This document shows positions 1 to 7,478 of a stretch of 17,117 nucleotides of DNA, piece by piece. Position 1 is the stretch's first letter; each line of letters starts with the position of its first letter. Location: NCBI GenBank assembly GCA_002309795.1, contig DBXZ01000056.1, forward strand, positions 287-17,403. Reading direction: 5' to 3'. The notes under the pieces are model-generated. The model made no database searches, was not told the DNA's origin, and was given only the letters and a program-made list of their open reading frames with translations. This DNA is from Bacteroidales bacterium UBA1199. Lineage in GTDB: Bacteria; Bacteroidota; Bacteroidia; Bacteroidales; UBA932. The translations under genes were made by a program, and so were the position numbers.

Positions 1-186
1 CTCACCCTCATGGGAGACGGCAACCTCGTGGGCACCGAAAGCTGCACCCAGGCCGATGTCCTGGGCACTGTCGTCGCCATCGAGCGCGGCAAGCGCGTGG
101 TCGTTCCCGGCAACGGCCTCTGGTGGCGGCGCCTCAAACCGTTTAGAAGATATATTTTAGGTATATATAGAAGAGTGTTTTTATGA
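1..186 (+). CDS. S24/S26 family (signal-peptidase-like) peptidase, C-terminal fragment
   Basis: The reading frame is open from base 1 to a TGA at 184-186, so only the last 61 residues are visible. The stretch GDGN...ESCTQADVLGTVVAI followed by a basic tail matches the C-terminal part of small S24/S26 serine peptidases, where the GDGN turn closes the peptidase fold. The catalytic Ser and Lys would lie upstream of the window and cannot be checked. The stop overlaps the ATG of the next gene (ATGA at 183-186), so the two are translationally coupled. In Bacteroidetes such peptidases sit beside PqqD-like proteins and ABC exporters, which suggests trimming or release of an exported peptide; that role is inference. 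The last 45 bases are markedly more AT-rich than the rest. Family assignment rests on a short fragment. Confidence 0.65.
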   Translation, partial: LTLMGDGNLVGTESCTQADVLGTVVAIERGKRVVVPGNGLWWRRLKPFRRYILGIYRRVFL

Positions 187-452
187 AAATAAAAGAAGGA
201 TTCATCCTCCGTCAGATTTGCGGAGAATACGTTGTAGTAGGTGAAGGACTGGCTCAAGTGAACTTCAATAAGATGCTGTCACTGAACGAGTCAGCTGCAT
301 ACCTTTGGAAATCGGTAAGCGGAAAGGAATTTACCAAGGAAGACCTGGTGCAGCTGCTGCTGGACCAGTACGAGGTAACTCCCGAGCGCGCCGCCGAAGA
401 TGTAGACAAACTGGTAGCCATCTGGATGGAACAGGGCGTAGCCCAGGAATAA
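183..452 (+). CDS. PqqD family protein (RiPP recognition-element-like)
   Basis: This 89-residue protein has the PqqD pattern: an N-terminal beta-rich half (FILRQICGEYVVVGEG), the motif LNESAAYLW at about residues 33-41, then a helical half (EDLVQLLLDQYEVTPERAAEDV) ending in a helix that precedes the C-terminus. PqqD-type domains are winged-helix-like modules that bind leader peptides of ribosomally made, modified peptides and deliver them to tailoring enzymes or proteases. No catalytic residues are expected. Its start overlaps the preceding peptidase stop by four bases, and its stop is one base from the ABC exporter start, so all three genes are probably one transcript. No precursor peptide or modifying enzyme is visible here, so the substrate is unknown. 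The family call is firm and the RiPP role is inferred. Confidence 0.88.
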   Translation: MKIKEGFILRQICGEYVVVGEGLAQVNFNKMLSLNESAAYLWKSVSGKEFTKEDLVQLLLDQYEVTPERAAEDVDKLVAIWMEQGVAQE

Positions 453-453
453 G

Positions 454-2085
454 ATGAAGAAATTCAGCGCCTGCATGAAGGCCCTCTGGGGCATGTCCGC
501 GCCGGTAAGGTGGCGGATGGCGGTGAGCGTGGGCATCGGCCTCGTGCGCATCGCAGCCTCGCTGGGCTTCGTCTGGGCCAGCAAATACCTGGTAGATATT
601 GCCACCGGCGTCAAAAACGACAGCCTAACCACCGCCATCGGCATTTTCCTGGGCATCCTGCTGCTGCAACTGGGCACCATCGTCCTGTCCAGCTGGTGGG
701 ATTCCTACAACCAGGTCAAGGCGCAGAACATCCTGCGCAAGGATCTCTTCGGCCATGTCCTTAAAAGCCGATGGGACGGCCGCGAGCGCTTTCTCTCCGG
801 AGACACCGTCAACCGCCTGGAAGAGGACATCCGCGTGGTGGTGGACCTGCTCTGCTCCCGCCTGCCGAGCGCGATTGTCACCCTGTGCCAGCTGATTGCG
901 GCTTCGCTCTTCCTGCTTACCCTCTCGCCCAACCTCTCCTGGATCCTGATTGTGCTGATGCTGGCAGCCGTGCTGGGCAGCCGGCTCTTCTTCCGCACGC
1001 TGCGCCGTCTGACGGCCGCTATCCGCGCCAAGGACAGCCAGGTACAGGCCTACATGCAGGAAAACCTGCTCAACCGGATCGTGGTGCTCACGCTGATCGG
1101 GGCGGAGCGGGTGCTCTCGCGGCTGGGAATGCTGCAGCGCGACGTGCGCGACAATACCGTGAAGCGCTCCAACTACAACGCGGTGGCCCGCACCTTCATG
1201 GGGCTGGGTTTCCTCTCGGGCTATGCGGCCGCCTTTCTCTGGGGCGTATTCGGCATCCGTTCGGGCGCGGTGACCTACGGTATGATGACCGCGTTCCTGC
1301 AGCTGGTCGGCCAGATTCAGCGGCCGATTGCCGAACTGGCGCACCACGTGCCCGCTTTCATCCACTCGCTCACCTCGGTGGAGCGCCTGATGGAGCTGGA
1401 AGAACTGCCGCTGGAGGAGCGTGGAGAGCCGGTCCAGCTCGAAGGAGCGCCGGAGATTGCCATCGAGCACCTGACCTTCGGCTATGCGGGCCAGGCGGAG
1501 CCCGTCTTCAAGGATTTCTCCTTCACCTTCAAGGGCGGCGAGATGACCGCCATCACCGGCCACACCGGAATCGGCAAGAGTACGCTGATCCGGCTGATCC
1601 TGGCACTGTTGCGCCCGCAGGAGGGATCCATCCGCATTGGCGGCGTCGCGGTCAGTCCCGACCTGAGAGGCAATTTCATGTACGTTCCGCAGGGGAATTC
1701 CCTGCTGAGCGGAACCATTCGGGAGAATCTGCGGATGGTGGCGCCCGAGGCCACTGACGAGCGGTTGCGCGAAGCGCTGGAACTGGCGGCCGCAGAGTTC
1801 GTGTTCGACCTGCCGGAAGGGCTCGAAACCCTCTGCAGCGAGAAGGGCGGCGGACTGAGCGAAGGCCAGGCACAGAGGATTGCCATCGCGCGCGGCCTGC
1901 TGCACAGCGGCGGAATCCTGGTGCTCGACGAGGCGACCTCCGCGATCGACCCGGAAACCGAAGAGAGGCTGCTGCAAAATCTTAGCGCCCGCTTCCACGG
2001 GCGCAAGACCATTCTGTTCATCTCCCACCGGGAGGCGGTGACTTCGGCGGCCGATGCGGTTCTGCGGATCGGCGCGAAGGACTGA
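454..2085 (+). CDS. ABC exporter, fused permease and ATPase half-transporter
   Basis: The 543-residue protein has an N-terminal membrane domain with about six hydrophobic helices (roughly 22-48, 59-82, 135-157, 160-178, 245-265, 275-293) and a C-terminal nucleotide-binding domain from about 335. Visible motifs are Walker A GHTGIGKST (369-377), Q-loop Gln413, signature LSEGQ (468-472, the usual form being LSGGQ), Walker B ILVLDE with Asp492 and Glu493, D-loop SAID, and switch His525. All catalytic residues are present, so it should hydrolyse ATP as a dimer in the inner membrane. There is no N-terminal C39 peptidase domain, so cleavage would need a separate protease, such as the S24/S26 peptidase just upstream. 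Together with the PqqD-like protein one base before it, this suggests a peptide exporter. A lipid or drug substrate cannot be excluded. Confidence 0.9.
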   Translation: MKKFSACMKALWGMSAPVRWRMAVSVGIGLVRIAASLGFVWASKYLVDIATGVKNDSLTTAIGIFLGILLLQLGTIVLSSWWDSYNQVKAQNILRKDLFGHVLKSRWDGRERFLSGDTVNRLEEDIRVVVDLLCSRLPSAIVTLCQLIAASLFLLTLSPNLSWILIVLMLAAVLGSRLFFRTLRRLTAAIRAKDSQVQAYMQENLLNRIVVLTLIGAERVLSRLGMLQRDVRDNTVKRSNYNAVARTFMGLGFLSGYAAAFLWGVFGIRSGAVTYGMMTAFLQLVGQIQRPIAELAHHVPAFIHSLTSVERLMELEELPLEERGEPVQLEGAPEIAIEHLTFGYAGQAEPVFKDFSFTFKGGEMTAITGHTGIGKSTLIRLILALLRPQEGSIRIGGVAVSPDLRGNFMYVPQGNSLLSGTIRENLRMVAPEATDERLREALELAAAEFVFDLPEGLETLCSEKGGGLSEGQAQRIAIARGLLHSGGILVLDEATSAIDPETEERLLQNLSARFHGRKTILFISHREAVTSAADAVLRIGAKD

Positions 2086-2088
2086 GAA

Positions 2089-3342
2089 TTATAAATCGAA
2101 ATTGGTTTTGTAGAACTCCCCGACCTTCGTATCGGCGGAGGCGTTGAGCCGGTTCAATTCGTCGCGGTCAATCTTTCCGGCCGCATACCAGCCCTTCAGC
2201 GCTTCGCGGTAAGGCGGCAGGATCTCCGCTTCGAGCTGAAGCACCTTCTGGAGATATCCGGTACCCTCTCCGTTGAAAAGGAGTTCCCAGTTGAAATAGC
2301 GCCGGTTGTTTTCTTCGGTGTCGTCCAAATCATAGTTGTATGCACGCTCCTTGAGGGCAAAGCCCCACTGGGAGAGGGGCGACTGGCGGTTCTCGTCGCC
2401 GCGGAGCATGACGGGAATGCCTTCTTCGCCCGTCGAAGCCCAAACCGGCATGGTCACGGTGGTGCCCGGGTAGCTCACGATGGTCCACATCGTGGTCAGT
2501 TCCGGGTTTTCGCCCGGTTTGACGCCCGTAATGACGACACTGCTGGTCGTGGTCTTCCGGGTGATGAAATCATTGTCGAAAGCCCAACCCTTAAGCTTGG
2601 GAGCGTGATTCTCGTCACCGCGGAGGTTCAGGTCCATCAACGCGTTGGCATAGCAGCGGGCATGATTGTTCAAGACAAAGTCCGCCGTGATGCCGCCGGC
2701 GGATTCGAGCGCCTTGCGGGTCAGCGCTTCCGCCGTGATGTACCGGCACTGGCCCCTGCCCTCGATGCGCGGGCGGCCGTTGAATGAGAAGTTGCTGCGA
2801 ACCAGATAGCCGTCGGGGGCGACGCTCGGGTCGTTGACGTCGTATTTGTAATACTCGTAGCTGTTCACTTCGAAATACGCCACATTTCCCTGGGCGTCCA
2901 TGACACCGAAGTTGGCGTCTACGTCCCAGGGGGTGGGAAGTTCCTCGAGCATCTTCTCGAAGTCTTCCATGGTCGCGCAGTATTCGAGAGCCATTTTCAT
3001 GACGACACCGTTGGACTGGGAGTCTCTTTCCTTGTCCCATTCAATGTTGTAGGAAAGCGTATTGAAGATGGCGAACCCTTCCGAGTTGGAGCCGATCCAG
3101 ATAGATTCCGGATCGTCGGTTTTCTCCGCCACAATGGCCGTATAGGCATACTTGCCGTCCTGTGCGGGGAAGTGGCGCATGATGTTGCGGTCGGAATCCG
3201 TGTCACGGTTTTTCCAGATGAGCGGACGACCGTCGGGCGTTACTTTGCCGGAAACGATGATGCTGGTACAGGCATACGAAATCGCGGCGCTTGCAAAGAG
3301 CAGGAACGTAAGAACAAGTGCTGTTTTGCGGAAATGTGTCAT
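2089..3342 (-). CDS. Secreted Ntn-hydrolase, C45/choloylglycine-hydrolase-like family
   Basis: The 417-residue protein starts with a signal sequence (about 1-24, ending SYA) immediately followed by Cys25 in CTSIIVSGKVTPDGRP. Such a Cys exposed by cleavage is the N-terminal nucleophile of Ntn-hydrolases of the C45/C69/penicillin-acylase-like clan, which cut linear amide C-N bonds. The following WKNRD motif (43-47) matches the early Arg/Asp region of these enzymes. Position of the Cys right after the signal peptide suggests that signal peptidase I itself generates the catalytic N-terminus in the periplasm; this is inference. The substrate (acyl-amide, small peptide or conjugated bile-acid-like compound) cannot be told. 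It is convergent with the ABC exporter (3-nt gap) and divergent from the lipoprotein at 3416. An AAGGGA ribosome-binding-like sequence precedes the start. Confidence 0.82.
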   Translation of the reverse strand: MTHFRKTALVLTFLLFASAAISYACTSIIVSGKVTPDGRPLIWKNRDTDSDRNIMRHFPAQDGKYAYTAIVAEKTDDPESIWIGSNSEGFAIFNTLSYNIEWDKERDSQSNGVVMKMALEYCATMEDFEKMLEELPTPWDVDANFGVMDAQGNVAYFEVNSYEYYKYDVNDPSVAPDGYLVRSNFSFNGRPRIEGRGQCRYITAEALTRKALESAGGITADFVLNNHARCYANALMDLNLRGDENHAPKLKGWAFDNDFITRKTTTSSVVITGVKPGENPELTTMWTIVSYPGTTVTMPVWASTGEEGIPVMLRGDENRQSPLSQWGFALKERAYNYDLDDTEENNRRYFNWELLFNGEGTGYLQKVLQLEAEILPPYREALKGWYAAGKIDRDELNRLNASADTKVGEFYKTNFDL

Positions 3343-3389
3343 AAGAAATCCCTTTTGTGTTTACGGCGTTAAAAATACGAAATAATACT

Positions 3390-3409
3390 TACTTTTGTAA
3401 AAAAAGGAG
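3390..3409 (+). promoter_or_regulatory. Bacteroidetes -7 promoter box and Shine-Dalgarno for the lipoprotein gene
   Basis: TACTTTTG at 3390-3397 fits the Bacteroidetes -7 consensus TAnnTTTG. No clear TTTG lies at -33. AAGGAG at 3404-3409 sits six bases before the ATG at 3416, an unusually good Shine-Dalgarno for this phylum. A transcript starting about six bases after the box would begin at or inside the SD, so the leader would be very short. Confidence 0.5.
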
Positions 3410-3415
3410 ATTGCC

Positions 3416-4501
3416 ATGAAACAGTCACTTCATCTCGCCATCGCTTTGCTTCCCATCCTGCTGCTCGTCACCGGGTGTCCTCTGGGACCGGATCCGGGGC
3501 CGCAGACCTATACGGTCATCACCGGTGTCTATGCGATTGACGGCGGCACGGAGAGTACGCCTGCCATGCTTTCAGCAATCAACTATGAGAACAAGACCCT
3601 GACGCAGAATATCTTCGAGGACCAGAACGGCAAGACGCTCGGCGGAAGGGTGCCGGATGCCATCAGTTTCGGCAGTCACCTCTGCCTGTGCGCCCAGGAC
3701 GCCGGGACGGTCTATATCACCGACCTTGCGGGCAAAATCGAACATGAAATCACGGCCGGCGGAACCGGCGCTCCCTACAAACCCGGCCACATTGTCCGGC
3801 ATAAACAGTATCTGTTCGTTACCTATTCGGAAGGATACCTGGCCCGGATCGACACGACCACGTACGGTGTAAGCCTGCTGGAAGTGGGTGCGAATCCGCA
3901 GGGGCTCGCCGTTTCCAACGAAAAGGTTTATGTAGCCTGTCCGGGTGCCGACGGGACCGGAACCACGATAACCGTGGTGGACGCCCCCTCCTTTTCCCTG
4001 TTCAGAAACCTCACCGTGTCGCCGAACCCTTCGGAGATTCTGGCCAGCGGCAAGAACTTCCTTCATGTCCTCTACAAAGGTTCCGGACTGGATGCCGCGC
4101 CTTCCATCGAGATGTTCACCACGAAACAGGACGAGAAACTTTCCACCATCCCCGTTGCATCGCCCCTGACGATGGCTGCGGGTCCGGGCGTGTACAGCTA
4201 CGTCTTCGTTTTGACGCGGGAGATGGACGATTCCGGCGTTGTCCGCCAGCGGATCGTCCCCGTGGACGGCATATCGGGCCGGCCCATCACGGATGATTTC
4301 AACCAGGGAGAACTTGTCCTGGAAACCGCGGTTACCATCAGCGTAGACCCGGTGAACGGCGCCGTCTTCGTGGGCAGTACCCGGACGGACGGATCCGGTG
4401 TGTACGAGGTCCTCAACGTCAACGGCAGCCTCTGGCACACTTTCAACACGACCGGCACCCCGGGGAAGGTCTTCTTCTCCACGGCCCAGGTTGAGTACTA
4501 A
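3416..4501 (+). CDS. Lipoprotein with YncE/WD40-like beta-propeller repeats
   Basis: The 361-residue product opens with a lipoprotein signal peptide ending in the lipobox LVTGC, with Cys21 as the lipidation site, then a Pro/Gly linker (PLGPDPGPQ). The rest is beta-rich. It carries repeating blade-like segments such as GRVPDAISFGSHLCLCAQD, GHIVRHKQYLFVTYSEGYLARID and NPQGLAVSNEKVYVACPG, in the style of YncE/DUF5074 propeller proteins of Bacteroidetes. These are surface or periplasmic lipoproteins of largely unknown binding role. No enzymatic motif is seen. It shares the intergenic space 3343-3415 with the divergent Ntn-hydrolase, so the two could be co-regulated. Its stop is six bases from the convergent nrdG stop, with no hairpin between. 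Propeller fold is inferred from repeats; lipidation is clear. Confidence 0.8.
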   Translation: MKQSLHLAIALLPILLLVTGCPLGPDPGPQTYTVITGVYAIDGGTESTPAMLSAINYENKTLTQNIFEDQNGKTLGGRVPDAISFGSHLCLCAQDAGTVYITDLAGKIEHEITAGGTGAPYKPGHIVRHKQYLFVTYSEGYLARIDTTTYGVSLLEVGANPQGLAVSNEKVYVACPGADGTGTTITVVDAPSFSLFRNLTVSPNPSEILASGKNFLHVLYKGSGLDAAPSIEMFTTKQDEKLSTIPVASPLTMAAGPGVYSYVFVLTREMDDSGVVRQRIVPVDGISGRPITDDFNQGELVLETAVTISVDPVNGAVFVGSTRTDGSGVYEVLNVNGSLWHTFNTTGTPGKVFFSTAQVEY

Positions 4502-4507
4502 ATCGGA

Positions 4508-4984
4508 TTATTCTGCAAAAGGTCCTTTGCGGCGGAAGCGGTAGGTAATGTCCGTCAGGCTTCCGTCCGCGGCTACGGCATAGAGCCGCTGGTTGGTGTC
4601 CGGATCTTTCAGGCTGCCGTATTCGGCCCGGTAGGGTCCCACCTTGATAAAATCGAAGCTGGTGCGGTCGATCCCCTCCGGGATGGCCTCGGCGCCGGAA
4701 TACCATGCGCTCTTTTTCCCCAGTTCGCGGCGGACGAAACCGGCGAGCCGCGCCACTTCGGCCGGATCGGCGTCGCCGCCCATCAGGCAGATACAGGTAA
4801 TGCCCGGATAATGCTGCGACAAGACACGCAGAGCCTCTTCCGTGAGAGGCTCTCCGATGTCTTCCCGAAGATGGGGGCTGTGGCAACCTTCGCACCGGAA
4901 CGGGCATCCGGTAATGTTTACCGCCAGGGTCGTTTCGCTGGGAATCTCCTGAAAAACAATGTCGAAGTTGTAGAATTTCAACAT
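4508..4984 (-). CDS. nrdG: Anaerobic ribonucleoside-triphosphate reductase activating protein
   Basis: The 158-residue radical-SAM protein carries the CX3CX2C cluster motif at Cys27, Cys31 and Cys34 (TGCPFRCEGCHSP), which binds the 4Fe-4S centre that cleaves S-adenosylmethionine to form the glycyl radical on NrdD. CICLMGGDADP is the expected glycine-rich SAM-binding strand. I start it at the ATG at 4984-4982 rather than at the longer in-frame possibility at 5122, because the extra 46 residues lie inside nrdD and look like a shadow, and because this start overlaps the nrdD stop by one base (TAATG), giving translational coupling. Length is normal for the family. It acts in the cytoplasm in complex with NrdD. 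Confidence 0.95.
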   Translation of the reverse strand: MLKFYNFDIVFQEIPSETTLAVNITGCPFRCEGCHSPHLREDIGEPLTEEALRVLSQHYPGITCICLMGGDADPAEVARLAGFVRRELGKKSAWYSGAEAIPEGIDRTSFDFIKVGPYRAEYGSLKDPDTNQRLYAVAADGSLTDITYRFRRKGPFAE

Positions 4985-7086
4985 TATTTCAGCGAGGAGG
5001 ATTTCGCGTAGAAGCGTTTGGCGGCCTCCTTCTGGCGCGGCAGCGAGAAGCAGCTGATGCGCTTCATGTAGCCGATGATGCGGGTTGCGTAGTCCACATT
5101 CTTGCTGTGGCACTCCGGGCACTCGGCCAGATAGCGCTTGTCAATGTGGCCGCAGTCGTTGCAGATGGTGTTCGGAATGTTGAACGTGAAGTAGTTGCAA
5201 CCTTCCTGCGCAGCCACCTTGAGCAACTGGCGATACTGCTCCTTCGAGAGGTGCTCCTCCAGGTTCATATGCAGTGCGGAGCCACCGGTCAGGTGCTCGA
5301 TGTACTGACGGCCATGGAGGCGGAACTTGTCGAGGATGTTCAGCGAATCGTCTTCCACAATGTAGAAGTAGCTGTTGTAGCAGTCGCGCGGCACTTCGTA
5401 GCCGTCTTCGCGGTCCCACTTCGCATGCTTGACGCCCACGTTCTCTGCCGGGATCATCTCGCAGTTGAACATCAGGTCCTTGGTGCGGTACTCTTTGTTC
5501 TTCTTCTCGATGAGGCCCAGAACGTCCTGCACGAACTTCAGGTAGTCCTTGTTGTCGTTGATCTTCAGGCCCAGGAATTCAGCAGCCTCCACCAGGCCGT
5601 TGACGCCGATGGTCAGGTACTGGCGGCTGAGGTTGATGAAGCCGGCGTCGAAGAGCGGCAGCATACCCTTGTCCATCAGGTTCTTGAGGTTCTCGTTGTA
5701 GGCAATCTGCACTTTGTGCATCAGGTCGATCACCTCACCCAGATACTTCAGGTACGGGATCTTGTTGGACACGGCGTACTGGACGCAGCGGTTGAGGTTC
5801 AGCGTGAGCACGCTCTTGCTGCCGGTGGAGACGCCGCCCGCGCCGAGCGTATAGCTGAAGCCGTTGTCCTGGATCTCGTTGCGCAGACGGCAGCAGCTTG
5901 CCAGCGAGTCGGCGTTGTCGCTCATGTAGGTGAAGAAAGAGTGGCCCTCCGCATACATCTGCGCGGTCCATTCTGCGTACTCTTCGTCCTTGGCGTCGCC
6001 GTTCTCGGTGAGCAGGGCCATGGTTTCGACCGGGAAGGTCAGGATGGTCTTGGTGCGCTCCTTGTTGAACCACTTCATGAAACGCTTCTGGAGCCAGTTC
6101 AGGGAATCCCAGTCCGGACGGCTTCCGTCGGGGAAACGGAATTCGCCGAAGATGCTCTCGAAGTAGTAGCGGTCGTAGTAGGAGATGTTCCAGAACACGG
6201 CCTGGAAGTTACGTGCGCCGGTCGGCTGGTTGATGGTGTAGACGATCTGCTCGAAGCAGTCGGTGATCACCTTGTCGATCGAGCGCTGTTTCTTGGAGAG
6301 GTCCACGATGTAGTCGGGGTGCTTCCAGTAGTCCTGGCCGTACTCCATGCCGATGAAGTAGTTCATGTACATCAGGAACTCCGGGGTAGCGCAGGCGCCG
6401 CTGAGCATACTGGAGACGATAAAGACCAGGTTGGCGAAGCCGCCGCAGAACGACTTCAGGTTGGTCGGAGCAGTGCTGTTGCCGCCTACGGGAATCGTAC
6501 CCTGGAGCAGCCAGGGATACATGGTGATGCTGGCGCAGTAGTTGGCCAGGCTGGTCTCGTCGTTTTTGTAGATGAAGTGCTTGTTGAGCAGATCCAGGTA
6601 TTTGTCTGCCAGCTCGCGGCCGTACATCTCTTTGATGCGGTCGGTGAGCAGACGGCGGTTGAGGCGGATGAAGCTCTGTTTGGGCAGCTCGCCAATCAGG
6701 GTTGCGATGTTCTTCTTCTCGATGTTGGCGTTGGCGTCGTACTTACTGCCGGTTGCGGCGTTGGTGGCGTCGCAGTAGTTCATCAGGAAGGTGAGACGGT
6801 CGCGGACTTCGCGGTCCTCCGTGTGCTGCTGGCGGTAGAGCATGTAGTGCTTTGCCACCGTGTAGTACTTCTCCACCATCAGGGACATCTCCACCTGGTT
6901 CTGGATCTCCTCGACCGACATTCCCTGGGAAATGCTCACGCGGCTGAGGATGCTGGTGACGATGTCTTCCGTTGCATAGCTGCCCGTAGAAAGGAAAGCG
7001 GCGCGGATGGCGTTTTTAATCTTGTCAATGGAGAACGGCACCTTTTTACCGTCTCGCTTGACAATGTAGAGGTCTGTTTGTTCCAT
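4984..7086 (-). CDS. nrdD: Anaerobic (class III) ribonucleoside-triphosphate reductase
   Basis: The 700-residue enzyme reduces ribonucleotides to deoxyribonucleotides under anaerobic conditions using a glycyl radical. An N-terminal ATP-cone (about 5-95, starting VKRDGKKVPFSIDKIKNAI) is the allosteric on/off site for ATP and dATP. DNADSLASCCRLRN holds the finger-loop cysteine region (Cys398/Cys399). The C-terminus has a four-Cys zinc site (Cys642, Cys645, Cys656, Cys659) and the radical loop RIIGYMKR with Gly672 as the predicted radical residue. All hallmark parts are present. The nrdG activase overlaps its stop by one base, so the pair forms a two-gene operon. A promoter box lies at 7224-7231 and a foldable leader at 7132-7198. 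I saw no clear NrdR box upstream. Confidence 0.97.
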   Translation of the reverse strand: MEQTDLYIVKRDGKKVPFSIDKIKNAIRAAFLSTGSYATEDIVTSILSRVSISQGMSVEEIQNQVEMSLMVEKYYTVAKHYMLYRQQHTEDREVRDRLTFLMNYCDATNAATGSKYDANANIEKKNIATLIGELPKQSFIRLNRRLLTDRIKEMYGRELADKYLDLLNKHFIYKNDETSLANYCASITMYPWLLQGTIPVGGNSTAPTNLKSFCGGFANLVFIVSSMLSGACATPEFLMYMNYFIGMEYGQDYWKHPDYIVDLSKKQRSIDKVITDCFEQIVYTINQPTGARNFQAVFWNISYYDRYYFESIFGEFRFPDGSRPDWDSLNWLQKRFMKWFNKERTKTILTFPVETMALLTENGDAKDEEYAEWTAQMYAEGHSFFTYMSDNADSLASCCRLRNEIQDNGFSYTLGAGGVSTGSKSVLTLNLNRCVQYAVSNKIPYLKYLGEVIDLMHKVQIAYNENLKNLMDKGMLPLFDAGFINLSRQYLTIGVNGLVEAAEFLGLKINDNKDYLKFVQDVLGLIEKKNKEYRTKDLMFNCEMIPAENVGVKHAKWDREDGYEVPRDCYNSYFYIVEDDSLNILDKFRLHGRQYIEHLTGGSALHMNLEEHLSKEQYRQLLKVAAQEGCNYFTFNIPNTICNDCGHIDKRYLAECPECHSKNVDYATRIIGYMKRISCFSLPRQKEAAKRFYAKSSSLK

Positions 7087-7131
7087 AGGTATAGGTTAAC
7101 TTTCTGTGTCTCGGTCTGTTATCGACGAAGT

Positions 7132-7198
7132 GAAAACCAGCTCTCCTTGCTATCTGTTTGATAATCAAGGTTTTGCTGTTATAATTCGGCTGGTTCTC
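7132..7198 (-). promoter_or_regulatory. Predicted structured 5' leader of nrdDG mRNA
   Basis: Nested complementary segments can be seen in the leader. The outer stem pairs 7132-7141 (GAAAACCAGC) with 7189-7198 (GCTGGTTCTC), nine of ten positions. Inside it, 7145-7149 (CCTTG) pairs with 7166-7170 (CAAGG), and 7151-7154 (TATC) with 7160-7163 (GATA) around a five-base loop. An 18-base asymmetric internal loop (7171-7188) remains on one side. It lies between the promoter box and the nrdD start, about 45 bases upstream of the ATG. I do not recognise it as a named riboswitch class; a regulatory role is inference. Confidence 0.4.
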
Positions 7199-7223
7199 GA
7201 TTTTTTAGGTCGATTTCGAGGGA

Positions 7224-7231
7224 CAAAGTTA
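7224..7231 (-). promoter_or_regulatory. Bacteroidetes-type -7 promoter box for nrdDG
   Basis: Read on the minus strand this is TAACTTTG, a full match to TAnnTTTG. About 18-19 bases upstream there is a T-rich segment (ATTTTTTA) rather than a perfect TTTG. Transcription would start near 7217, giving a leader of about 130 nt before the nrdD ATG at 7086, long for a housekeeping gene here. The stretch 7232-7478 beyond it holds no gene I can support. Confidence 0.55.
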
Positions 7232-7392
7232 GCCGCGAGTGACAGATAAAAAATGGGGTTCTCGAGTAGTTGTACTAACAAGATATAAACAGAAATCAAC
7301 GGCTGTTGAAGGCGCACTCGTTTCTATTCATTTGGACGCAATTTTTCAACATTCTTGTTATAAATATCATTTCTGTTATCCGGGGCCGGACA

Positions 7393-7454
7393 GGACGAGT
7401 GGCGCTTGCAAAGCGAGGATTTTTTTGTCCGAGCGACGCAAGACGCCCGAGTCC
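7393..7454 (+). repeat. Imperfect inverted repeat with internal hairpin in a non-coding stretch
   Basis: Arms 7393-7409 and 7438-7454 are imperfectly complementary (11 of 17 positions). Between them a small hairpin, CGCTT (7403-7407) with AAGCG (7411-7415), is followed by a run of seven T at 7420-7426, which looks like a weak terminator. No plus-strand gene upstream would need it. This is the only structure I see in 7240-7478. It could be a dispersed intergenic repeat. Confidence 0.35.
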
Positions 7455-7478
7455 CGAGGCCCCGGCAAATCCGATTGT

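Noticed and set aside
1600..1615. A sigma-54-like TGGCAC...TTGC sequence
   Set aside because: It lies within the ABC exporter coding region with wrong spacing between the GG and GC elements.
625..2028. Minus-strand and alternate plus-strand long frames within the ABC exporter gene
   Set aside because: Arg/Gln/Pro-rich translations with no motif, whereas the chosen frame contains every ABC ATPase motif.
5107..7161. Plus-strand open frame of 684 codons opposite nrdD
   Set aside because: It is the antisense shadow of nrdD, low-complexity and rich in Val/Ala/Leu, with no family pattern. The nrdD frame carries every expected motif.
7087..7231. NrdR box or adenosylcobalamin riboswitch upstream of nrdD
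   Set aside because: No match to the NrdR palindrome and no recognisable B12-box; the stems seen do not follow the cobalamin riboswitch layout.
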